DNA from: Gemmatimonadota bacterium | GTDB taxonomy: Bacteria > Gemmatimonadota > Gemmatimonadetes > Longimicrobiales > Gaopeijiaceae | Length of the DNA stretch: 64,000 nt | Reading direction: 5' to 3' | Assembly: GCA_013002885.1 (NCBI GenBank) | Contig: JABDLS010000099.1 | Location: forward strand, 1-64,000 | Part shown: positions 15,484 to 25,508 of the stretch, one piece after another | Numbering within the stretch: position 1 is the stretch's first letter | How the letters are laid out: each line of letters starts with the position of its first letter | Made by a program: the position numbers and the translations under genes | Notes under the pieces: generated by a model | The model's input: only the letters and a program-made list of their open reading frames with translations | Database searches by the model: none | Told to the model about the DNA's origin: nothing

Positions 15484-17502
15484 TCAGCGGGCTGGGGTGA
15501 CGGAGGGAGTCAGGTGGAGGCAGCCCCACTCGTCGACCCGGAGGGTCCACTCAGGGGGCACCCACGTGGTCCCGCTGTACTCCTCCACGATGAGCGGGCC
15601 TTCCAGCTCGTGGCCGGCGCGGAGGTGTCTTCGGCGAACGCTGCCCGTCTGGTGGATTCTCCCGCCGAGGCTCACGTCGCGGGCCACCAGATGCGGCGCC
15701 CCAGACGCCTCTTCGAGGTGCGTAGCCGAAACCACCGGCGGAGGCGCGGAGACCACAGCCCGGGCCGTCACGGCCTCCAACGGGGCTTCGTGACGCTGGT
15801 AGCCGTACCGTTCCTCGTGGGCTTTGTGGAACGCCTCCACCCACCCCTCGGCGAGGACGCCGAGCTCGAAGCTCTGGCCCGCGTACCGCGCATCGATCCA
15901 GCGCTCCATGGACAGTGCGGCCGGCTCGACCCCCTCCGCCACGATGGCGTCCCTTGCCGACTCCTCGAGCTCGGTCAGCACCGCGTCGAGGCGCTCGTGA
16001 AGCTGTGCATCGTCGGTGGTCAGAAGAACCGTCCTCGACGCCTCTCGCGTCACCGGCGAGGCCAGCATGCCGTATGCCGACAGGAGACCCGGGTCGGGTG
16101 GGATGATCGCTTTCATTGCGCCAAGGCGGTCTGTGAGCTCGACGACATGGAGGCCCCCGGCCCCCCCGAAGGCCACGACGGCGAAGTCCACAGGGTCGTA
16201 GCCGCGCTCCACGGAGATGACCCGCAGGGCGCGCTCCATGGCCGTGTCGGCAACCGCCAGGACACCCTCCGCGGCGGCGTCAAGGCTGCTTCCCAGTGAG
16301 TCGGCAATGAGCTTCAGCGGCGCTTCGACGGCGGCCCGGTCCAGGGCACGATCTCCGCCGAGGAAGGCGTCGGCGGGGAGCCGCCCGAGCCAGACGTGGG
16401 CGTCGGTGACCGTGATGTCGCTTCCGCCCCGGCCGTAGCAGATGGGCCCTGGGACCGCGCCGGCACTCTGGGGCCCTACACGGAGAGCGCCTCCCGCGTC
16501 GACGCGAGCGATGGATCCTCCGCCGGCGCCCACCGTGTGGATGTCGAGGACCGGGATCGCCGCCGGCTGGCCGCCGATGGCGAACTCGCGGGTCCGGAGG
16601 GGCCGACCTGGGCACAGGGACACATCGGTGCTCGTGCCTCCCATGTCGAAGGAGAGGATGGAATCGTGGCCCGCCCGCTTCCCCCAGGTCAGGGCGCCCA
16701 CGACCCCGCCGGCGGGGCCGGACAGGACGGTGTGGACCGGCTCCCTACGCGCGCGGTCGATGGGCAGCGCACCACCGTTCGAGCCCATGATGGTGACCCG
16801 CTCGGCGCCGGAATCGCGGTCGAGTCGACCCAGGTAGCCATCCATGATCGGAGCGACGTAGGCGTTCAGCACCGTCGTGGACGTGCGCTCGTACTCCCGA
16901 AACTCGGGCAGGAGCCGGCTCGATACCGACACCGGGATGTCCAACCCTGTCAGGGTCTCGGCCACCGCCTCTTCATGGGTGGGGTCGGCATAGGCGTGGA
17001 GCAGGCAGACAGCCACCGACTCGGCGCCGTGGCCGCGGATCTCGTCGGAAAGACCCGAGAGGCGGACCTCATCGATGGGCGTGATCTCCTCGCCGTCCGG
17101 ACCGAGTCGGCCGCGGATGCCCAATCGATCCTCTCGAGCCACCAGGGGTGGAGGGCGGTGGCCTACGAGGGCGTAGAGCTGAGGGCGGTTCTGCCGACCG
17201 ATCTCGATGACGTCCTCGAAGCCGTCGTTGGTCACCAACACGACGCGCGCTCCACGTCGCTCGAGGAGTGCGTTGGTGGCTACTGTGGAGCCGTGCAGAA
17301 GCACGAAGGGCCGTCCACTGCCCAGAATCTCCGCGATGCCGTCGAGCACGGCTCGGGAGGGATCGTCCGGGGTCGAAGGCACCTTGAGCGTGCGTATGGT
17401 GCCCTCGTCGAGCAGCACCAGATCGGTGAACGTCCCACCCGTATCCACTGCGAGGAGCGGCGTTGACGCTCCTGGCGGGCTCTTGGACATTGGGTCGCTC
17501 AA
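15484..17502 (-). CDS. hyuA: hydantoinase/oxoprolinase family protein, HyuA-like subunit
   Basis: 672 aa ATP-dependent ring-opening amidohydrolase subunit (N-methylhydantoinase A/5-oxoprolinase type), ASKHA fold. Seen: LLAVDTGGTFTDLVLL at the N-terminus, VLLHGSTVATNALLERRGARV, the second phosphate loop SFDMGGTSTDVSLC, and HTVGAGGGSIARVD. Length matches HyuA. The partner HyuB is not next to it; upstream (49 nt) is the DUF2723 start on the same strand, downstream side is trpE divergent after 27 bp. Start 17502, with a second ATG 12 nt downstream as an option. Substrate (hydantoin, oxoproline, acetophenone-type) unknown. Confidence 0.88.
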   Translation of the reverse strand: MSDPMSKSPPGASTPLLAVDTGGTFTDLVLLDEGTIRTLKVPSTPDDPSRAVLDGIAEILGSGRPFVLLHGSTVATNALLERRGARVVLVTNDGFEDVIEIGRQNRPQLYALVGHRPPPLVAREDRLGIRGRLGPDGEEITPIDEVRLSGLSDEIRGHGAESVAVCLLHAYADPTHEEAVAETLTGLDIPVSVSSRLLPEFREYERTSTTVLNAYVAPIMDGYLGRLDRDSGAERVTIMGSNGGALPIDRARREPVHTVLSGPAGGVVGALTWGKRAGHDSILSFDMGGTSTDVSLCPGRPLRTREFAIGGQPAAIPVLDIHTVGAGGGSIARVDAGGALRVGPQSAGAVPGPICYGRGGSDITVTDAHVWLGRLPADAFLGGDRALDRAAVEAPLKLIADSLGSSLDAAAEGVLAVADTAMERALRVISVERGYDPVDFAVVAFGGAGGLHVVELTDRLGAMKAIIPPDPGLLSAYGMLASPVTREASRTVLLTTDDAQLHERLDAVLTELEESARDAIVAEGVEPAALSMERWIDARYAGQSFELGVLAEGWVEAFHKAHEERYGYQRHEAPLEAVTARAVVSAPPPVVSATHLEEASGAPHLVARDVSLGGRIHQTGSVRRRHLRAGHELEGPLIVEEYSGTTWVPPEWTLRVDEWGCLHLTPSVTPAR

Positions 17503-17529
17503 CGGGTCTCTCCCCGATCGGCCGAACTC

Positions 17530-19059
<1,530 letters not shown>

Positions 19060-19065
<6 letters not shown>

Positions 19066-19087
19066 CCGCGCGTGGCTGACCGCGCCT
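19060..19087. repeat. tandem 14-bp repeat over the trpE stop codon
   Basis: Two adjacent 14-bp units (19060-19073 and 19074-19087) that differ at one base, each starting GGCTGACCGCGC. The first copy contains the trpE TGA (19063-19065), and the second repeats the stop in the same relative position. It looks like a small slippage duplication in the convergent gap. Confidence 0.8.
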
Positions 19088-19095
19088 GGCCGGGT

Positions 19096-21456
19096 CTATC
19101 TGACCGGCTGACGTCCCCCGAGAGCGTTGATGCGCGCCAGCGCGTTCCGGAGCTTCGGAGTGTCGTCCCCTCCGATGAGCTGACCGGCGAAGGCGCGGTA
19201 GTGCTCCAACGCCTGCTCGGTGTCGCCCTGGGCCTCGTAGAGTCGGCCGAGGGCCTCGTGGGCGGCGAGTCGGTGCAGAGCGAAGTAGAAGTCCTGTCCC
19301 GCCTCGAGGCTGCGTTCCCGCTCCCGGATGGCGGCGTCGACGTCACCGGCCCTCTCGTAGAGGGTGCCGATCTCCCAGGCGTAGCACCGCTCGCAATCCC
19401 AGTCGCGACGCTTCCGCTCCAGGCCCTGGGCCCCTCCGGTGGGATCGTCGAGACCCGTGGTGACGGCTTCCAGGACATCTTCCACGTCCTGGATGAAGAC
19501 ACTCTGCAGTTCTCCGGCCGCGTCCTTCCACTCCTGAAGAAGGCGGTCCGCTTCGGATGTGAGGCCGACCCAGCCCAGCCGGGGGATGAGCCTGAAGTTC
19601 GGGCGCAGTCCAGGTTCGATCTCGTCGATGACGCCGCTGGCCAGCAGATCTTCGAGGAATGGCCGCTGGTCTTCACCCGCAAGGAGGTCCATGGCGCGGG
19701 CCTCGTCCACCCAGGCCTGGATCACGTCTCCGGGCGCTCCGTCGCGCCGGGCCTCCATCCGGGCTCCCTCGAACACCTCGGCGGACGCAGCGAACTCGCC
19801 GTCGATGGCATAGGTTAGGGCGAGGGCTCGTGTGCCGGTTCGGCGATAGGTGGGCGAGTCGGGGAGGCCTTGAAGCGCCCGGGCACGTACCTGGGCTTCG
19901 TCGCTATCCCAGGAAGAGAAGGCGTGGAGGAACCCCGCCCAGTTGCGCCAGAGATCCGACCCCGGATACCTGGCTTCGCGTTCCGCCAGGACGTCCTGCG
20001 CGGCATCGAAGTTCCCGGCGAATGTCTCGTACATGCCCAGGTTCGTGTATGCCGAATGAGACGTACCAGGACCGGAGATGGCTCGCCGGAGTAGCTCGGA
20101 CGCTTCCTCCCATCGGGTCTGGGTGGAGTAGGCGATGGACAGGTTGTTCAGCCCCGTTGCGTCGTCGGGGTAGATGTCCAGGAGCGTTTGATAGGCGTCG
20201 ATCTCTGCATCGAGGTCGAACGTCACGTCGTTGTGGTACTGGGCGATGGCCCGGTAGCGCTCCCGGTCGGTGAGTCGCTCCCGGAGCTCGTAGGCCCGGG
20301 TCGACGCCTGTCGGATGGCGGCCTGATCGTTGCCGGTCTCCTGAAGGACGATGGCGAGCCACCGCCACGCCATGGCGAAGTCCGGATCCAAGCGCAACGC
20401 CTCCTCCAATAGAGCCTGGGCCCGGGCGGGCTCGCCGGATTCGCGTGCATCGATGGCCTGGGTCATGAGGCGGAGAGCTTCCAGCGAGCCGGTGGTGGCA
20501 GCTTCCAACGGCTCGTCTGCCCGAATCGACCGGAGAGACTCACCTGCCCGTTCCCGGATATCCTGGGACAGGCCGTCGATGGCTGCGATGACCTCACCCC
20601 CGTCTGCAGCCGTGCGCCGGAAGGTCGCGATGGTCTGTCCGGTCGACGCGCTCCGGATACTCGCCAGGAGGACGTAGCCCGATCCCGCGGACCCCACTTC
20701 GCCTTCGATGATGGCGCGGTACCCCCCTCGAAGGGCGACCTCCTCCGCCACGCTGCCGCGAACGGGTACGTCTTCCTGGCGACCCATCATGGACAGAATC
20801 TCCGACACCGACGAAGACTCGACGACGGTGATGGCGTCGGTGGTGGCGAGATCCACACGCAACGCCTCGGTCACGACCTCACCCAGAGTGGGGTCGTTGG
20901 ATCGGTTGTCGAAGTCGGCAAGGAGAACCGGGTCGCCCTCGTCGATGAGGCCCTGGGCCTGGAGGTTGCCCACCGGCCCGATGCCCGTAGACCACATGAC
21001 GAAGTAGGCCAGCAGGGAGAAGCCCAGGAGTGCGAAGGCGCCGATGCCCCCGAGGATGGCGTTGCGCCACGTGAGCATGCGCCTGGTTTTGGAGGGCCGG
21101 GTGGACGGACGATCCAGGGAGCCCGTGCCTGCGGCCAGGTTTTCGACGGGGGCTGCTGCCGCCGCACCTTCGCCGGAGACGTCGGCGTCCGCCCCTGAGG
21201 AGCCGCCAGGTGCCGGTTCGGCGGCGCTCGTGTCCCCGGGCAGACCTTCCTGGACAAAGGCCGTGGCGAGACAGATGGGGAGCCCGAGAAGGAGCAGCAC
21301 CAACGCCATCGTCGGCGTCCAATCGGGGAGCCCGGCGGTCTCGGTCAGGACCTCCACCACCTGGAGCACACCCCACGACGCCGCGAGGAAGATTCCCAGC
21401 ACCTGCCAGAGCGAGCGCCGGTGGACCTCGTGGATGAGCTTCTTCAGGCGGTCCAA
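19096..21456 (-). CDS. membrane-anchored TolB/FlgO-like domain and TPR repeat protein
   Basis: 786 aa. N-terminal membrane segments (about residues 15-36, 48-70 and 130-155) surround a low-complexity Ala/Gly/Glu linker. Then comes a TolB/FlgO-type domain starting DPVLLADFDNRSNDPTLGEVVTEAL, with GGYRAIIEGEVGSAGSGYVLLASI. The C-terminal half (about 330-786) is made of tetratricopeptide repeats, e.g. ALLEEALRLDPDFAMAWRWLA and YPDDATGLNNLSIAYS. The same architecture is found fused to Ser/Thr kinases or DNA-binding domains in this type of genome (compare 48897-51686); here no catalytic domain is present. Probably an envelope sensor or scaffold; function unknown. Confidence 0.72.
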   Translation of the reverse strand: MDRLKKLIHEVHRRSLWQVLGIFLAASWGVLQVVEVLTETAGLPDWTPTMALVLLLLGLPICLATAFVQEGLPGDTSAAEPAPGGSSGADADVSGEGAAAAAPVENLAAGTGSLDRPSTRPSKTRRMLTWRNAILGGIGAFALLGFSLLAYFVMWSTGIGPVGNLQAQGLIDEGDPVLLADFDNRSNDPTLGEVVTEALRVDLATTDAITVVESSSVSEILSMMGRQEDVPVRGSVAEEVALRGGYRAIIEGEVGSAGSGYVLLASIRSASTGQTIATFRRTAADGGEVIAAIDGLSQDIRERAGESLRSIRADEPLEAATTGSLEALRLMTQAIDARESGEPARAQALLEEALRLDPDFAMAWRWLAIVLQETGNDQAAIRQASTRAYELRERLTDRERYRAIAQYHNDVTFDLDAEIDAYQTLLDIYPDDATGLNNLSIAYSTQTRWEEASELLRRAISGPGTSHSAYTNLGMYETFAGNFDAAQDVLAEREARYPGSDLWRNWAGFLHAFSSWDSDEAQVRARALQGLPDSPTYRRTGTRALALTYAIDGEFAASAEVFEGARMEARRDGAPGDVIQAWVDEARAMDLLAGEDQRPFLEDLLASGVIDEIEPGLRPNFRLIPRLGWVGLTSEADRLLQEWKDAAGELQSVFIQDVEDVLEAVTTGLDDPTGGAQGLERKRRDWDCERCYAWEIGTLYERAGDVDAAIRERERSLEAGQDFYFALHRLAAHEALGRLYEAQGDTEQALEHYRAFAGQLIGGDDTPKLRNALARINALGGRQPVR

Positions 21457-21639
21457 GCGAGTCTACCCTTCGTCAGTGTGCGTGTCCTCTCGTGGCAGCT
21501 TTCGGGTCTCGGCTGCCGGGCGCGCTCGAGCCCGACCGGGGCCGGACCATCGCTCGCCGCGAATCTAGGCCACGCCGGGTCGCGCCGCTACGACGATGCG
21601 TGCGCTCAGCCACTGCCGAGCGCGTAGAACAGCGGCCCC

Positions 21640-23013
21640 TCAGCCCCTGAGACTCCCGAGCTTACCGTACAGGCGCGCCAAGGCACCGATCCCCTTCTCG
21701 TAGTTCTCGATGGGGAACCACTCGTTGGGCGCGTGGAGGTTGCAGTTCGGCAGGGAGAAGCCGACGAGGAGCGCGGTGGCGTCGAGCTTCTCTTCGAACT
21801 CCACGACGATGGGGATGGAGCCACCACCGCCCATGAGCACCGGCTCTGTTCCGAAGGCCTCGGCCAACGCCTCTCCCGCGGCCTCGAAGGCCGGGCCGCT
21901 GGGGCTGGCCTTCCAAGGGCGGCCCCCGTGAAGTTCGCGCACCTCCACGGTGACTCCACGTGGCGCGACCTTGGCGACGTGGGCCTCGAAGAGCTCCTTG
22001 ATCCGGTCGGGGTGCTGGTCCGGGACCAAGCGGAAGCTGACCTTTGCCATGGCGTGGTTCGGCAGCACGGTCTTGGCGCCCTCACCGGTGTAGCCGCAGA
22101 GAATGCCGCACACGTCACACGTCGGGCGGATCCAGAGACGCTCCAGCGCCGAGTAGCCGTCTTCGCCGATCAGGCCCGGCGCGCCGACGTCCTGAGCGAA
22201 GGACTTGTCCGAGTGTGGCAGCCCGGCGATCTGGCTTCGGGTCTCGGCGTCCCACTCGACGACGTCGTCATAGAAGCCGTCGATGGCGATGCGGCCTTTG
22301 TCGTCGTGGAGGGAGGCGATGATGCGGGACATGGCGTTGCCCGGGTTCCCGACGGCGCCTCCGTACTCGCCAGAGTGGAGGTCGCTGTTCGCGCCGTGCA
22401 CGTGGAGCTCGAAGTAGGCGAGCCCCCGCAGGGAGAAGAGAAGCGAGGGTAGCCCCTCGGCGAACATCCCGGTGTCCGAGATGAGGACCACGTCGCATGC
22501 GAGCTCGTCGGCCCTCGCCTCGACGAAGGGAACCAGATTCGGCGAGCCTACCTCCTCCTCGCCCTCTGCCAGCACGACGACGTTGATGGGCAGCTCGGCG
22601 CCGGTGGCGTGGAAAGCCTCCAGAGCCTTCACGTGCATGTAGAGCTGGCCTTTGTCGTCGGCGGAGCCCCGAGCATAGATCCGGCCGTCGCGCTCCGTCG
22701 GCTCGAAGGGTGGCGAGTCCCAGAGGTCGAGGGGCTCGGGCGGCTGGACGTCGTAGTGCCCGTAGATGAGCACGGTGGGTGCATCGGGCCCTGCGCCGCG
22801 CCACTCTCCCACGACGATGGGATGACCGGGTGTGTCGTGGACGACGGCCGTCAGCCCCGCTTCTTGGAGCCGTTGGCCGAACCACTCTGCGGCCTCGCGG
22901 GTGTCGGCGTCGTGCTCGGATTTGGCGCTGACGGAGGGGATCCGGAGGAAGTCGTACAGCTCCTCCCGGAAGCGCCCGAGGTTGTCTTCTACGAAGCGGA
23001 GGACGTCGGACAT
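21640..23013 (-). CDS. M20 family dipeptidase
   Basis: 457 aa zinc metallopeptidase of the M20/M25/M40 clan, likely a cytosolic non-specific dipeptidase or acetylated-peptide deacylase. Metal and catalytic motifs: VLIYGHYDVQPPEP (His ligand and catalytic Asp), ARGSADDKGQLYMHVKALEA (bridging Asp), and LAEGEEEVGSPNL (catalytic Glu and ligand Glu), then the dimerisation domain and GGGGSIPIVVEFE near the C-terminus. Length is typical. It stands alone; the 183-bp gap to the TPR gene shows no recognised feature. Confidence 0.92.
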   Translation of the reverse strand: MSDVLRFVEDNLGRFREELYDFLRIPSVSAKSEHDADTREAAEWFGQRLQEAGLTAVVHDTPGHPIVVGEWRGAGPDAPTVLIYGHYDVQPPEPLDLWDSPPFEPTERDGRIYARGSADDKGQLYMHVKALEAFHATGAELPINVVVLAEGEEEVGSPNLVPFVEARADELACDVVLISDTGMFAEGLPSLLFSLRGLAYFELHVHGANSDLHSGEYGGAVGNPGNAMSRIIASLHDDKGRIAIDGFYDDVVEWDAETRSQIAGLPHSDKSFAQDVGAPGLIGEDGYSALERLWIRPTCDVCGILCGYTGEGAKTVLPNHAMAKVSFRLVPDQHPDRIKELFEAHVAKVAPRGVTVEVRELHGGRPWKASPSGPAFEAAGEALAEAFGTEPVLMGGGGSIPIVVEFEEKLDATALLVGFSLPNCNLHAPNEWFPIENYEKGIGALARLYGKLGSLRG

Positions 23014-23030
23014 GGGATCCGCTCAGCCCG

Positions 23031-23309
23031 TCAGATGAGCGTCCGGAGGCCCCAGCGGTAGATGAACGTCATCACGATTGCGAGGACGGCCGCTCCACCC
23101 ATGCCCCCGGCGCTGAGGGAGACGGGGTCCCACAGGTGGAAGAGCCCGACCCCGAGCATGCCGCCGATGAGCGCACCGAACGCGCCGAGAACGGCGATGA
23201 TCTGGGCGTGACCGGGCTGCTCCTCGGGGCGGTCGATGACCACACGCATTCCGAGGCCGATGGCGGCGCCCATGATGATCCAAATGGCGATGCCGATCCA
23301 GTTCTCCAT
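23031..23309 (-). CDS. GlsB/YeaQ/YmgE-like small membrane protein
   Basis: 92 aa with three hydrophobic segments: IGIAIWIIMGAAIGLGMRVV, IIAVLGAFGALIGGMLGVGL and GMGGAAVLAIVMTFIYRWGL. The glycine-rich first and second helices with a short polar loop fit the transglycosylase-associated (GlsB/YeaQ) family of stress-induced membrane proteins, whose role is poorly known. ATG at 23309 is the first that puts the membrane helix at the N-terminus. It precedes the dipeptidase-side region and lies opposite to a divergent unknown gene. Confidence 0.75.
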   Translation of the reverse strand: MENWIGIAIWIIMGAAIGLGMRVVIDRPEEQPGHAQIIAVLGAFGALIGGMLGVGLFHLWDPVSLSAGGMGGAAVLAIVMTFIYRWGLRTLI

Positions 23310-23466
23310 AAAACCGTGAGGTTCGGGTCGTTCGTGTCGATGACGGACCGAAAAGCTATCCGAACCCAGGGACGAGAGCCACCCTCGGCGGGGGTGCGGG
23401 GTGGCCCGAGCGTTCGTGGTCGGGGCTCCTTTTTGACTCCGTCCACCGTCGGTTGTCCATTGATGT

Positions 23467-23961
23467 ATGACCGACGAGATCATCGATCTGACGCGCTACC
23501 TGAAACGGGAGCCGACGTCCGACCTGCCCAAGGGGACCATGTCCCTGTGGGGCGCGGATGGAGAGCGGTCGCGGTTCGCACTGCCCCTCTGGCGGATCAT
23601 CTATCTGGCGCAGGGCGACCGGGCGGTCATTTCGTGGTCCTACACGGAGCGTCAGGCCCGGATGCACCCCTTCGTCGTCCTCGACATCGCGGCCGATCCT
23701 GCCCGGACGGACGTGGACGGAGCGAACGTCCCCAAGTTCGACCCCGACGAAGGACCGTCCCTCATCGATTTCGAGGATGAGGGGATCGTGATCTTCCTGG
23801 GTTCCCGGGCGGGCCGCATCTGGACGCTGCTCGTGGATGGTGGCGGTGGAAGGCCGGAGCCCCTGGCTCGACCGGCGAGAGAGGACATCCTCTTCCTCGC
23901 GGGGGAATGCGCAGGCCTGCTCTTCCTGAGGGACCTCGCGGACGACGCGCCGGCCGAATGA
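23467..23961 (+). CDS. hypothetical protein, soluble, about 164 aa
   Basis: No family recognised. The protein is acidic, without signal peptide or membrane segment; it opens MTDEIIDLTRYLKREPTSDLPKG, has a beta-rich core (RIIYLAQGDRAVISWSYTER, then EGIVIFLGSRAGRIWTLLVDG) and a helical C-terminus. Codon use is like its neighbours. It is divergent from the small membrane protein gene and convergent with pspA; its stop lies inside the hairpin at 23960-23995. Confidence 0.7.
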   Translation: MTDEIIDLTRYLKREPTSDLPKGTMSLWGADGERSRFALPLWRIIYLAQGDRAVISWSYTERQARMHPFVVLDIAADPARTDVDGANVPKFDPDEGPSLIDFEDEGIVIFLGSRAGRIWTLLVDGGGGRPEPLARPAREDILFLAGECAGLLFLRDLADDAPAE

Positions 23962-23995
23962 CGGCTAGGCTGGCCGGTAAAGCCGACTAGCCGTC
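23960..23995. terminator. bidirectional hairpin between convergent genes
   Basis: Perfect 9-bp arms (23960-23968 with 23987-23995) with a further short inner pairing (GGCT/AGCC type) in the loop. The arms contain the stop codon of the rightward gene (23959-23961) and of leftward pspA (23987-23989). There is no T run, so termination strength is uncertain. Confidence 0.5.
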
Positions 23996-24661
23996 GTCGC
24001 CCTCCTGCATCCGCCGCTTCAGCTCCTCCAGGGCGGCGTCGACATCGAGCTCTTCAGGCGGCTCGTCGTCGAGTTCCACCCTGAAGTCGGACCGCTCGTC
24101 GAAGTCGAAGTCGCTGAAGGCTTCGGCTGCCTCGGCCTCCGCTTCCGTCCCTTCGATCTTGTCGGCCATCCGATCGAGTTCGGCGAAAAGATCGTTCGCC
24201 GCCGAAATGCTCTCCCGTGCCCCTGAGCGCCCTGTGGTCGCCTTGAGGGCGGATCGCTTCTCCTTGGCCTCCTCGAACTGACTCATCATCCCCTCGAGGG
24301 TGGTCCGCCGAAAGGAGAGCTCCTCCTCGAGGGCCGCCACCTTCTTCCGCAACACGTCGCGGTGACCCTCGGCTTTCGCCGAATACTGCGAGGCCAGCTT
24401 CACGGTTTCCTCGTCGTCGATCTCCCGGGCCATGGCTTCTCTGCGCCGAGCCGTAGCGGCGTCTTTCGAGAGCTGCTCGATTTGCTGGTTGGCCTTCTCG
24501 ATCTGGTCCTCGAGACCGGCGACGGCTGCTTTCTCGTCGACGATCTCGCTACGCATTCCCACGAGAAGCTTGTCGGCGGCTTCCGAGACCTGATCCCGGT
24601 TCAACTCCTTGTTGAAGTTGTCGAGCGCCTCTTTGAAGGCGTTTCGCAGATCTTCGAACAT
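23987..24661 (-). CDS. pspA: PspA/IM30 family membrane-stress protein
   Basis: 224 aa, almost wholly helical coiled coil, as in phage-shock protein A/Vipp1, which binds and stabilises the inner membrane. It opens MFEDLRNAFKEALDNFNKEL; long heptad-rich helices run through VAALEEELSFRRTTLEGMM. The C-terminus is strongly acidic (SDFDFDERSDF... and EELDVDAALEELKRRMQE). The usual amphipathic N-terminal helix is short. A GAGGA site precedes the ATG. A terminator lies only 30 bp upstream, directly after an ECF sigma gene on the same strand, so expression may depend on read-through. Confidence 0.75.
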   Translation of the reverse strand: MFEDLRNAFKEALDNFNKELNRDQVSEAADKLLVGMRSEIVDEKAAVAGLEDQIEKANQQIEQLSKDAATARRREAMAREIDDEETVKLASQYSAKAEGHRDVLRKKVAALEEELSFRRTTLEGMMSQFEEAKEKRSALKATTGRSGARESISAANDLFAELDRMADKIEGTEAEAEAAEAFSDFDFDERSDFRVELDDEPPEELDVDAALEELKRRMQEGDDG

Positions 24662-24691
24662 CGCGCTGTCCTCGTGGCTCCGGTGCGAAGC

Positions 24692-24727
24692 AAAAAATCG
24701 GGCGGCGACCGGTAGGCCGCCGCCCGA
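24692..24727 (-). terminator. rho-independent terminator between ECF sigma and pspA
   Basis: On the minus strand a perfect 10-bp GC-rich stem (24727-24718 with 24707-24698) with a 10-nt loop is followed by six T residues (24697-24692), a textbook intrinsic terminator. A second small 6-bp hairpin lies just upstream (24756-24735). It begins 41 nt after the sigma stop and ends 30 nt before the pspA ATG, so it could be an attenuator for pspA. Confidence 0.9.
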
Positions 24728-24767
24728 CCGTCTACACTCTCGATACGAAAAGAGTGCAGGCGAAGCT

Positions 24768-25397
24768 TCAGTTCAAGAAGGGCTCGATCCGCTGCGCGAA
24801 GGAGTTGCGTGCGCGATGCAGACGGCTCTTCACCGTTCCCAGGTTCACCCCGGTGATTTCGGAGATCTCCTCATAGCTCTTGCCTTCGAGTTCCCGAAGG
24901 CGGAAGACGAGGCGGTGATGCTCCGGCAGCGTCTGGACGGTGTCCTCGACCAGGCGCTTGAGGTAGCGCTTCCGATAGAGGTCGTCCGGACGCATGGAGA
25001 TGTCTTCGAACTGAATGGGCCGATGGTCGTCGTCCCAGTTCCCCGTCAGCTTCTGGAAAAGCACCAACGGGCTGCGAGACCGATTCCTCAACTCATTCTT
25101 GGAGAGGTTCCCGGCGATGGTGTAGACCCACGTCGAAAACTTCTTCGACGTGTCGAAACGGTGCAGGTGCCGCGTGACACGAATGAAGGCCTCCTGCACC
25201 AGATCCTGGGCCCGATCCGAATCACCCGTCTTTCGGGTGATGAAATGGACGAGGCGATCCCGATAGCGGTCATACAGGCGCTGAAAGGCGCCTGGCCGTC
25301 CTTCGAGATGTGCGGTGACCAACTCCTCGTCGGACAGGTCCTCGAGGGGGCGTTCCGCTAATGACTGGCTCACGTTCTCAGGAGTTGCGTTGACCAT
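24768..25397 (-). CDS. ECF-type (group 4) RNA polymerase sigma factor
   Basis: 209 aa with sigma region 2 (FQRLYDRYRDRLVHFITRKTGDSDRAQDLVQEAFIRVTRHLHRF, then FSTWVYTIAGNLSKNELRN) and region 4 (LPEHHRLVFRLRELEGKSYEEISEITGVNLGTVKSRLHRARNSF) and no region 3. The start is supported by AAGGTGA seven bases upstream. No anti-sigma gene is next to it; the following gene on the strand is pspA after a terminator, which suggests but does not prove an envelope-stress regulon. Confidence 0.93.
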   Translation of the reverse strand: MVNATPENVSQSLAERPLEDLSDEELVTAHLEGRPGAFQRLYDRYRDRLVHFITRKTGDSDRAQDLVQEAFIRVTRHLHRFDTSKKFSTWVYTIAGNLSKNELRNRSRSPLVLFQKLTGNWDDDHRPIQFEDISMRPDDLYRKRYLKRLVEDTVQTLPEHHRLVFRLRELEGKSYEEISEITGVNLGTVKSRLHRARNSFAQRIEPFLN

Positions 25398-25463
25398 TTG
25401 TGGGTCACCTTTTTCCGAGTTGTCGGAGCCAAGCGCGATACAGATCCGAGATACTTGACATGT

Positions 25464-25491
25464 AAGATATCGAAGTGGGCGGGCCTTACAA
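25464..25491 (-). promoter_or_regulatory. possible promoter of the ECF sigma gene
   Basis: On the minus strand TTGTAA (25491-25486) and TATCTT (25469-25464) are separated by 16 bp, about 67 bp before the start codon, in an AT-richer patch between the E1 alpha stop and the sigma gene. Sigma-70-like by eye only. Confidence 0.3.
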
Positions 25492-25508
25492 GACGTCGCG
25501 GGAGAGTG

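Noticed and set aside
25449-25466. TTGACA on the plus strand as a promoter
   Set aside because: No rightward gene follows; the stretch lies in the leftward sigma gene leader and has no matching -10.
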